Assembly (NCBI RefSeq): GCF_023073415.1
Contig: NZ_JADPJL010000062.1
Span: 1 to 64,000 of the forward strand
Reading direction: 5' to 3'
DNA from: Bradyrhizobium sp. 190
Lineage (GTDB): Bacteria > Pseudomonadota > Alphaproteobacteria > Rhizobiales > Xanthobacteraceae
Length of the DNA stretch: 64,000 bases
Below, one piece after another: positions 43,005 to 51,100 of this stretch (positions within the stretch are counted from its first letter, which is position 1; every line of letters starts with the position of its first letter). The notes beneath the pieces were generated by a model. That model was given only the letters and a program-made list of their open reading frames with translations, had not been told where the DNA came from and ran no database searches. The translations under genes were made by a program, and so were the position numbers.

Positions 43005-43335
43005 AGCGCCAGCCGACAAAAATCCCTGACTTTTCAGCCTCAAAAGGCGGTATCCACACCACGGATGCCGCCTTTGCCGTGTCCGAGGCCCTGCAAAACG
43101 CGGTTAACGCGGCGGGCCTTCGCGCGCGTATCCGCCGCTGGCGCAGCGTCGCGCGCGTTAATATGTAAAATTTGAATCAATTGCAGTTGTTTCAAATTTT
43201 AGTCGAATTCAATTCAAGTATAGATCGAATTTTCCGCAGCTTTTACTTGTATTCACGTCAAATGTACTTGCCTGACTTAGCGGCAGCGCAAATCCTTTGT
43301 GCGAAACATGGTCCCAACAAGAAACGGGGGCCACA
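43005..43335. other. Intergenic region with two inverted repeats
   Basis: Bases 43043-43075 form a 13-bp hairpin (AAAGGCGGTATCC / GGATGCCGCCTTT, one G-T pair), possibly ending PilZ transcription. Bases 43166-43201 hold an 11-bp perfect, very AT-rich inverted repeat (see separate entry). A frame at 43172-43393 crosses the next gene and is not believed. Confidence 0.5.
43166..43201. promoter_or_regulatory. AT-rich inverted repeat upstream of the BTLCP gene
   Basis: TAAAATTTGAA and TTCAAATTTTA pair perfectly, with further inner pairing around a TGCA loop. The surrounding 110 bases are strikingly AT-rich for this genome. It lies 135 bases before the next start codon and could be an operator, an upstream promoter element or a hairpin. 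Confidence 0.4.
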
Positions 43336-43965
43336 ATGTTGTTCAGGGGACAGGGGAAGGGACTGGCGGTCATCGCCGTCCTGTTGGGGTTAAACGCTTC
43401 AATGGGCGTCTCGGCGAAAGCCGGCGAGGCTCTCTATGCCAGCCTGGGCGAGGCCGCGCGTTCGCCGATCGGCTGGGTCGAATTTTGCGCCGAGAATCCC
43501 GGCGATTGCCGTGGCGGCGCATCACAGCCGCGCGACATCGTGATGTCGCAGACGGCGTGGCGGGATTTGTTGCGGGTCAACAAGTGGGTCAACGAGACCG
43601 TCAAGCCGATCACCGACATGGATCATTGGGGTGTGATCGAGAAATGGTCGTTGCCGACAGACGGTTACGGTGACTGCGAGGACTATGTGCTTCTGAAGCG
43701 CAAGATGCTGATCGACGCCGGATGGCCGCGCGAAGCGCTGCTGATCACGGTGGTGCGCGACAAGAAGGGCGAAGGCCACGCGGTGCTGACCGTGAAGACC
43801 GACAAGGGCGAGTTCGTTCTCGACAACCAGAACGAAACCGTCCTGGCCTGGACCGAGACCGGCTACCGCTTCGTCAAGCGTCAGTCGCAGAGCGATCCGA
43901 ATATCTGGGTCTCGCTCGGTGACAGCCGCCCTGCGGTCGCCACCGCCTCGTCACGAGATCGATAA
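43336..43965 (+). CDS. Transglutaminase-like cysteine peptidase (BTLCP family)
   Basis: A 209-residue protein with a signal peptide (KGLAVIAVLLGLNASMGVSA). The catalytic triad is readable: Cys in DGYGDCEDYVLLK, His in GEGHAVLTVKT and Asp in FVLDNQNETV. This is the bacterial transglutaminase-like cysteine proteinase family (LapG-like relatives). By analogy it may process a periplasmic or surface adhesin, but no such partner lies beside it; the TpsA at 48-54 kb is a distant candidate only. ATG 43336 is chosen for the signal peptide. A strong terminator follows at 44037. Confidence 0.87.
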   Translation: MLFRGQGKGLAVIAVLLGLNASMGVSAKAGEALYASLGEAARSPIGWVEFCAENPGDCRGGASQPRDIVMSQTAWRDLLRVNKWVNETVKPITDMDHWGVIEKWSLPTDGYGDCEDYVLLKRKMLIDAGWPREALLITVVRDKKGEGHAVLTVKTDKGEFVLDNQNETVLAWTETGYRFVKRQSQSDPNIWVSLGDSRPAVATASSRDR

Positions 43966-44036
43966 CCAACAAAGGATTTTACGAACCCGCGACCCGGTCA
44001 CATCCCCACCCCTCCCCGTCCCAGACCGGTTCGCGC

Positions 44037-44074
44037 GCGGCCAGCCTTCCCCCAAAGGCTGGCCGCACCTTTTT
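44037..44074 (+). terminator. Intrinsic terminator after the BTLCP gene
   Basis: GCGGCCAGCCTT pairs perfectly with AAGGCTGGCCGC (12 bp, 6-base loop) and is followed by ACCTTTTT. It ends the plus-strand transcript of the peptidase gene. The 3-prime leader between 43966 and 44036 carries the C-rich block discussed in the findings. Confidence 0.8.
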
Positions 44075-44194
44075 GGGTACGGCGCGGCCGGTGGAAGCCC
44101 ATACCACCAGCGCCACCCGGGACGTGGACTTCCAATGTTTTTGCGCTGCCCGACCGATATGCGATGATGGCCTCCCGCAGCGGGAGAACGCACC

Positions 44195-45082
44195 TTGGCG
44201 CACAGCGAGATCGACGCCATCCGCACATTGCTGGGCTCGAAGCCGCGGCCGGTCGGCTGGTCGGAACGACGTGAACGTCTCGACGAGGTCGGATCGACCT
44301 GGCCGGTGGCGCCAGATGTGAAATACGAGGCGGTCGATTGCGATGGCGTCGCCGGTGAGTGGTCGATCGTTCCCGGCAGCGAGCCTTCGCAGGTGCTGCT
44401 GTATTTCCACGGCGGCGGCTATTGCTCCGGCTCGATTGTCAGTCACCGCCGGTTGGTGACGGAGGCCGGGCGCGCGGCACGCATGCGCACGCTTGCGATC
44501 GACTATCGGCTTGCCCCTGAACATCCCTACCCCGCCGCCCATGAAGACGCGCTCACGGCATGGCGCTTTCTGCGCCGGCAAGGCATTGCAGCGACTGATA
44601 TCGCGGTTGGCGGCGACAGCGCCGGCGGCAACCTGACGCTCGGACTGATCAGCCGTTTGCGCGCGGCGGGAGAGCCGCTGCCCGGCTGCGCCTGGCTGGT
44701 CTCGCCGTGGACCGATCTCACCATGTCCGGCGAGACCCTTGCGACCAAGGACGCCGTCGATCCGCTGATTCACAAAGCCTATCTCGCTGAACTAGCGGAT
44801 GCCTATGCGCCGCCATCCATCGATCGCCGCGATCCGCTGATCTCGCCCCTGTTTGCCGATCTCACGGGCTTTCCGCCGGTCCTGATTCAGGTCGGATCGG
44901 CCGAGACATTGCTCGCGGACGCGACGAGGCTTGCCGAGGCCGCGGGGGTGGCCGATGTCGATGTGACGCTGCAAATCTGGCCGCACATGATCCATGCATG
45001 GCCGGTCTGGAATGCGAATCTCGAAGACGGCCGCCGCGCGTTGGCCTCCGCCGGTCAATTCATCCGGGCGCAGATCCGGTAG
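44195..45082 (+). CDS. Alpha/beta hydrolase, HSL-type esterase
   Basis: A 295-residue cytoplasmic esterase of the hormone-sensitive-lipase group. The oxyanion motif is LYFHGGGYCSGS, the nucleophile elbow IAVGGDSAGGNLTLGL (GDSAG), the acid strand VLIQVGSAETLLADA and the catalytic His MIHAWPVW. The start is TTG with GGGAGA 8 bases upstream. Acts on short acyl esters in general; substrate unknown. Confidence 0.9.
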   Translation: MAHSEIDAIRTLLGSKPRPVGWSERRERLDEVGSTWPVAPDVKYEAVDCDGVAGEWSIVPGSEPSQVLLYFHGGGYCSGSIVSHRRLVTEAGRAARMRTLAIDYRLAPEHPYPAAHEDALTAWRFLRRQGIAATDIAVGGDSAGGNLTLGLISRLRAAGEPLPGCAWLVSPWTDLTMSGETLATKDAVDPLIHKAYLAELADAYAPPSIDRRDPLISPLFADLTGFPPVLIQVGSAETLLADATRLAEAAGVADVDVTLQIWPHMIHAWPVWNANLEDGRRALASAGQFIRAQIR

Positions 45083-45237
45083 CCCCAGAGCCTTCCGGGG
45101 CCGTTCCTGCAGCTCAAACCCCGGTCGCCTAAGGGTTTTGCCCGGAGTCCCAAGCTCGCCCGGCAAATCCCGGGTTTTAGCGCCGTCCGGCCTGTGCTAT
45201 TTTGGAACTTTAGAATCACGTCCGGATTTAGAGTCGC

Positions 45238-45744
45238 ATGATCGAACTCGCGCCCCGGAGTGCCAGCCCCATCGCGCGTTTCGGCGGACAGCCGATTGCG
45301 ATCGCCGCTGCGGCCCTCGTCATTGTTGTGATTGGCGTAACCTCTATCACGCTCTGGCGTGCCTATACCGGCAGCGCCCCAGAGACCGAACGCGCGGTCG
45401 CGACCCGGCAGTTGCAGGCGCGCGCCGCGCAGGCGTCCGAACAACTGGTCGAGAAGACCAAGGGTCTGGAAGCGACGCAGCAGGAATCGATCGATCAGTT
45501 GCAGGTGGTGCAGGATCAGCTGCAGTCCGTACGCCGCCTGCTCGCCGCGCAGCAGGCCGACACCAAGAAGCTTTCTGAGCAGGTCGGAACGCTGACCGAA
45601 GCGATCGACGGCTTGCGGCAATCCTTTGCCAGCGCGCAAGCCTCCGAATCCTCCGCGGCTCCCGCGCCGCGCAAGCGGGCAGCCAAGGCAAAGCCCCGCG
45701 CGAGCCGTAGCGTGAACCGCAGCCGCGCCAAGGCGCGCGGCTGA
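45238..45744 (+). CDS. Membrane-anchored coiled-coil protein
   Basis: A 168-residue protein. Residues about 18-40 (AIAAAALVIVVIGVTSITLW) form one membrane segment. Residues 60-125 are a long Gln/Glu/Leu-rich coiled coil (QESIDQLQVVQDQLQSVRRL). The last 35 residues are very basic and Ala/Arg/Lys-rich, like a nucleic-acid or histone-like tail. No enzyme motif. Comparable small proteins are common in Bradyrhizobium but their role is unknown to me. Confidence 0.7.
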   Translation: MIELAPRSASPIARFGGQPIAIAAAALVIVVIGVTSITLWRAYTGSAPETERAVATRQLQARAAQASEQLVEKTKGLEATQQESIDQLQVVQDQLQSVRRLLAAQQADTKKLSEQVGTLTEAIDGLRQSFASAQASESSAAPAPRKRAAKAKPRASRSVNRSRAKARG

Positions 45745-46042
45745 TCGGTCTCGATGGCGTTTGACGATGAAGTTCTGCGGAGTGCGGCCACCGAAATCAC
45801 ACGTTGATCAGTGCCTTGCCTGCCAGCCGCCTCACAAGCACCGCCATTGCAAGTATCTTGGGTGGCGGCCCGATCGGGCTATGGCACCACGCGGCCGGGC
45901 GGCGGGATATTTTCCACCGTTACGGCACGCCTTGCCGCAACTTTTTTCCACCTTTGTGAACTGGTTCACATATGCCCGCAAGAATCCCGGGCATCCTGAA
46001 ATTCACCGGATGGCGTGAGCCGATTTCAATATCCGGGGCTGG
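45745..46042. other. Intergenic region before an isolated terminator
   Basis: No gene I can support. A plus-strand frame at 45761-46018 (85 codons) is Cys/His/Pro/Arg-rich and has no family resemblance. The region holds the palindrome at 45955-45970 and runs into the terminator at 46043. Confidence 0.4.
45955..45970. promoter_or_regulatory. Palindrome TGTGAAC-TG-GTTCACA
   Basis: Two perfect 7-base arms with a 2-base spacer, the shape of an operator for a helix-turn-helix dimer (GntR/LacI-like sites have this look). It lies in a T-rich patch (CTTTTTTCC, CCTTTG) 70 bases before the plus-strand terminator, with no start codon nearby. Confidence 0.35.
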
Positions 46043-46085
46043 CAAGGTCGTTGACGGTATACTGCGTCGACGGCCTTGTTTTTTT
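46043..46085 (+). terminator. Strong intrinsic terminator, owner unclear
   Basis: A 14-bp stem (12 Watson-Crick and 2 G-U pairs) with an 8-base loop, followed by seven T. It faces the plus strand, 300 bases after the coiled-coil gene, and so either ends that long transcript or a short untranslated RNA from 45745-46042. Confidence 0.75.
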
Positions 46086-46117
46086 GACCCCCGCAACCGC
46101 CGCGGCGTGCAAAAACC

Positions 46118-47884
46118 TCAGTAGCTTACCGACGCCTGCAACGATACGCGCCAGGATCCGGCCGGGGTATGCAGCCCGTCGGTCATTGCTCGGGCCGCCA
46201 GCAGCTTGGAATTGAAGTTCGACCCGGCCGCCAAGTCTAGTCCGGCTCCAACCGACGACAGCGTGGAGTCGCGCCGGGAAAACAGATCCCGCCCCCACCC
46301 GACGTCGGCCAGCAGGAACGGCGCCAGCGTGCCCGGCATCCACGAAGGCATGCTGGGCATCGAGACGTAGAGCGAGTTGCGCAGGATCACGGCCTGATCG
46401 ACCGCACCGTCTTCGGTCACATAACCGCGCACGGCGTGTATCCCACCGAGCCCGATGCGTTCGGTGTCCGGAAGCGGCTTGGAGGATGCCAGCACGGATG
46501 CTTCCGATTTCAGCGACAGGCTCTTCGGCAGCGGCGTCACGCGGCCATACTCGAGGGTGACGAGATTGGTCTGCACGTCGGTGACGCGTCCATTGGTGAA
46601 GGCATTCCAGGCGCTCGCATTGTTGCCGGACAAGATGCCGCCGGGATTGGACTTGAGACGGATGTCGAGGGTGTTGGCGCCCAAATTGTCCGACCAGCGC
46701 CCGTTCCATCCGACCACCAATTGGGCAACATCGGCGCTGCCCTCCGCGACGGGCGTACCATCGAAGATGGTCGTGCGCAGCTGGTGCTTGAGTTCGACGC
46801 CGCCAAGGAGATCGCCGGCCGCCGGGGGCAGCAGACCGGACAGCGCGGTTCGAACGATCGCCGATGCCTGGCTGGTTTGAGTCTTGATCCGGAACAGATT
46901 GTTGGGCCGCTCATTGGTCAGCACATGATCGCCTACGACTTCGAGACTCGTGCGCAATCCGAGCGGCGTGAGCAATCGCCCCGCCTGACTGACATATTTC
47001 GCGTCGTCGGGCCGGCTGAACAGCCCGTCGTCCATCCAGAAATTCCCGCTGCCGGTGAGCTGATAGGACGCGACGATATCGGCGGACGGCGCCCCGCTGG
47101 CGCCGACATAATAGCGATTACGGTCGGTCAGGAGTGTGCCACTGTTGGTATAGCCGGCGTACACCTGCCACGGCTTGCGGTCCGTCACCTGGATGTTGAC
47201 GTCGGTCAGGCCGAGATCCTTGCCGGGACCGAATACCGCTTCGACCTGCCGAAACGGATTGCGGTTGGCCCAGTCGAGATCGGTCTCGAGTTTACGGGCA
47301 TCGATTTCCTGTCCGGGGACGAGGCGGATGCGGCTTTGCGGGTAGCTCTCGGCTGCGGCTCCCGTGACCTTGATGCCGTCGACCTTGAAGACGATCACAC
47401 GCAACTGGAGCACGCCGGACGATACTTCCTGCGGCGGCAGCGTGACCGACACGAATGGACGCCCGGCGTCGCGGTAAGCCGCGGCCACCGCCGTCTGCAC
47501 TTCGGCAATCAGCTTGCGGCTGAGCGGCCGATCGACAAATGGCGTGAGTTGCTCGCGAAGCGCGGCGGCGTCGATTCCGCTGACCTCGCTCACATCGACG
47601 CCCTTCGCGCCGCCGACCTGTTTCGCGCCGGCGTTTGCTCCAATCAGGACGATGGCTTGAACGTTCACGCCGAGCGGCGTTGCATCATCGCTCTTCAGCA
47701 GATCGTTGGTATCGAGCTTGATCGCCGACGCGCGGCGCGGCGGCTCCGGCGGCAGATTGCGCTCCACCACTTGCGCCTGCGCGATGCCATCGGGCGCGAC
47801 CGCAACAGTGCAGGTCATGATCAGCGCGCAACAGGTGCCGATTCCGCTTCCATGACGCGCGGATGTTCGCCCCCTTAGTGTCAT
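46118..47884 (-). CDS. TpsB outer-membrane transporter (ShlB/FhaC family)
   Basis: About 588 residues. Signal region MTLRGRTSARHGSGIGTCCA then LIMTCTVAVAPDGIAQAQ. POTRA part: FVDRPLSRKLIAEVQTAVAA and AYRDAGRPFVSVTLPPQEV. Then the beta-barrel, with the FhaC-type VRGY motif near the end (GLGGIHAVRGYVTEDGAVDQ), the residues of loop 6 that reach into the pore, and a C-terminal aromatic-ended strand (RVSLQASVSY). It exports the TpsA encoded just upstream (48182-53980) in the same direction. Start uncertain: ATG 47884, 47917/47920, or upstream to 48112. Confidence 0.88.
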   Translation of the reverse strand: MTLRGRTSARHGSGIGTCCALIMTCTVAVAPDGIAQAQVVERNLPPEPPRRASAIKLDTNDLLKSDDATPLGVNVQAIVLIGANAGAKQVGGAKGVDVSEVSGIDAAALREQLTPFVDRPLSRKLIAEVQTAVAAAYRDAGRPFVSVTLPPQEVSSGVLQLRVIVFKVDGIKVTGAAAESYPQSRIRLVPGQEIDARKLETDLDWANRNPFRQVEAVFGPGKDLGLTDVNIQVTDRKPWQVYAGYTNSGTLLTDRNRYYVGASGAPSADIVASYQLTGSGNFWMDDGLFSRPDDAKYVSQAGRLLTPLGLRTSLEVVGDHVLTNERPNNLFRIKTQTSQASAIVRTALSGLLPPAAGDLLGGVELKHQLRTTIFDGTPVAEGSADVAQLVVGWNGRWSDNLGANTLDIRLKSNPGGILSGNNASAWNAFTNGRVTDVQTNLVTLEYGRVTPLPKSLSLKSEASVLASSKPLPDTERIGLGGIHAVRGYVTEDGAVDQAVILRNSLYVSMPSMPSWMPGTLAPFLLADVGWGRDLFSRRDSTLSSVGAGLDLAAGSNFNSKLLAARAMTDGLHTPAGSWRVSLQASVSY

Positions 47885-48181
47885 GCGCGATCCGAAATGT
47901 CCTGAAAGCGCTAGCATCATGACGTCCGCAGCCTGCGAAGGCTTCGGGGTATCGACGTGTGAGTCCGCATGAGCTGCACGTTCCGACGCTCTGTCGCACA
48001 CGGCGAACAATGAATAAGTCAACCAATATGGTTTATGGATTAAGAACGGCTTAAGGTTGAATTCCTTGTGTGACATAACTGCAGCGCGAACGGTTGAAAC
48101 AGATCCATTCAAACCAACTTACGCGTGCATCAACACATCGAAATGTGTGTGGCCGCTCGCCGTGGCCTCACCCAATCGACA

Positions 48182-51100
48182 TCAATTGTCGGCAAAGGCT
48201 GGCAGCCGATCGCGACTGATCATCGTGTCGACGAATCTGGCGCGTTCGCCAATCCGCCGATTGCGCGGATGAGGAAGCTCGAGGCATTGCCTGGATTTGC
48301 AGATGATTGCGGCAGACGGTTGCTCGATGCTCACGGGCTCGCGCATCTGCGCGGGCGGCTGCGGCGCGGGCAAAGCCACCCGCGACTTCACGTAAGCTGC
48401 GAGTTCTGCGGCCGGTACGCGAGGGGTTGCCGCTGGCGTAACGGTGAGGTTCGCTCCAACAAAGGCGAAGGCGTAATTCGATGAGGCCGCCAGTGTCCCC
48501 TGCGTGATGCCGTAGACGCCGGCATCGCTGGAAGTCGTCGCCGACGTCGCCAGCGCACCCGACAGTGTGTCGCCATTGACGAGGCCGGAGCCGCCGACCT
48601 GATAGGTCAGCGCAGGATTGGCTTCGCCATAGGCGCGGCTCTTCGCATCGGCCGTCACGGTGATCGCCCGCTGGGTGACGGTGAGATTGGCGCTCGCATA
48701 GTTCAGCGCGTAGTTGGTCGAGGCTGCGAGGCTTCCTTGCGTAATGCCGTAGATCCCGACATTGCTGGCTGCGGTCGCCGACGTCGCGAGCGCGCCCGAC
48801 AACGTATCGCCATTGACGAGGCCCGAGCCCCCGACCTGATAGGTCAGTGCAGGATTTACATCGCCATAGGCCCGGCTCTTCGCATCGGCCGTCACCGTGA
48901 TCGCCCGCTGGGTGACGGTGAGGTTGTTACTCGTATAGTTCAGCGCGTAATTGCCCGAGGCTGCCAGTGTGCCCTGCCCGATTCCGTAGGTGCCGACGTT
49001 GCTGGCTGTTGTCGCCGATGTCGCCAACGCGCCCGACAATGTATCGCCATTGACCAAGCCCGAGCCGCCGACCTGATAGGTCAGCGTTGGATTGACATCG
49101 CCATAGGCACGGCTCTTCGCATCGGCCGTGACGGTGATCGCCCGCTGGGTGACGGTGAGGTTGTTACTCGTATAGTTCAGCGCGTAGTTGCCCGAGGCCG
49201 CCAAGCTACCCTGCGTGATCCCGTAACTGCCAACATTGCTCGAAGTTGTCGCCGATGTCGCCAGCGCGCCCGACAGCATGTCGCCGTTCACTAGCCCGGA
49301 GCCGCCGACCTGATAGGTCAGCGCCGGATTAACGTCGCCATAGGCCCGGCTCTTCGCATCGGCCGTCACCGTGATCGCGCGCTGGGTGACCGTGAGGTTG
49401 TTGCTCGTATAATTCAGCGCGTAATTGCCCGAGACCGTGAGCGTGCCCTGCCCGATCCCGTAGGTGCCGACGTTGCTGGCTGTCGTCGCCGATGTCACCA
49501 GCGCGCCCGACAGGCTGTCACCGTTGACAAGGCCCGCACCGCTAACCTGATAGGTCAGCGCAGGATTGGTGTCGCCATAGGCGCGGCTCTTGGCATCGGC
49601 CGTCACCGTGATCGCACGCTGGGTGACGGTGAGGTTGGCGCCAGTAAACGAGGATATCGCATAGTTCGACGAGGCCAGCGTGCCCTGCGTGATGCCGTAG
49701 ACGCCGACATTGCTGGCGGTCGTCGCCGATGTTGCCAACGCGCCCGACAGCGTATCGCCGTTGACGAGGCCCGCACCACCGACCTGGTAGGTCAGCGCCG
49801 GATTGGCATCGCCGTAGGCGCGGTTCTTGGCGTCGGCCGTCACCGTGATCGACCGCGGCGTAACGGTCAGGTTGGCGCTCGTATAGTTCAGCGCGTAGTT
49901 GCCGGAGGCCGTGAGTGTGCCCTGACCGATCCCGTAGGTACCGACGTTGCTGGCTGTCGTCGCCGACGTCGCCAGCGCGCCTGACAACGTATCGCCGTTG
50001 ACCAGGCCGGAGCCGCCGACCTGCCAGGTCAGCGCCGGATTGGCATCGCCGTAGGCGCGGCTCTTCGCATCGGCCGTCACCGTGATCGAGCGTGGCGTCA
50101 CCGTCAGCGCTGCGGGCGCTTGGATCAGGCGATAGGCCTGCCCGCCGATGCTGGTGACGCTGCCGCCCGCTGTGATCGCGTAGCTTCCTACATTGGACGT
50201 CATTGTCGCCGCCGTCGACAGCGAGAGGCCAGCGAGAATGGCTGATGTGTCGCCCGTGTGCAGGCCGTAGGACGTATAAGTGAGAGCCGGGTTGGCGTCG
50301 CCATAGGCCCGCGACGCATTGGCGGGATCGATGCGCAGGACATAGTTGACGCCGTAGAGCTGCGGATAATAGCCGGCGCTCGGCGCCGACCAGACGTTGG
50401 CGAAGTCCCAGCCGGCGTAGGTCGAGGCGAAGTTCGCGGGGTCCTGCATCTGGCTGGTGGTCAGGCCTATCGCGCCGGTTGTGGGTCCGCTGCCGACGCC
50501 GATCGCGCGGCCGGACGTCACGGTGTCCCAATAGGATTGTGCGATCGTCGCACTATTGTTGCTCGTGCCGACCAGCCCACCCACCGCGCTCGCGCCGCTC
50601 ACGGCGCCGGCTGCGTAGGCTTGCGCGATGCTGCCGAAGTTGGTGTGGTAACCGACCAGGCCGCCGACATCGCTGGTACCGCTCACCGCGCCGGTCGCAT
50701 AAGACAGCTGGACGTTGCCGCTGTTGCCGCCGACCAGCCCGCCGACCCTGGTGCCGCCGCTGCTGACCGCCCCTGTCGCATAGGACTGCTGGATAAGGCC
50801 GCTGTTCGAGCCGACCAACCCGCCGGCAGAGTGGCCGGCGCCGCTCTCGGTGACCGTCACCGCCGCGTAGGACTGCATGATGCTGCCCGTGTTGCTGGCG
50901 ACTAGACCGCCGACGACATCGCTGCTGGCGGTAACAGCTCCGGTGGCATAAGCGCGCGTGATCGTGCCCGCCTCGTTGTAACCGACCAGCGTGCCGGTGT
51001 TTATCGAGCCGCTCACATTGACGCCGACGAGGCCGATATCGCTGATCGTTGCGCTCGACCCAATATAGCCGAACAATCCGACGTTGGCGGCGCTCGGCCG

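Noticed and set aside
46436..47878. 480-codon plus-strand frame
   Set aside because: Antisense to the TpsB gene; no family resemblance or ribosome site.
48440..50335. Possible CRISPR array
   Set aside because: The repeats are about 237 bp, adjacent, in frame and encode MBG/YDG protein units; there are no spacers.
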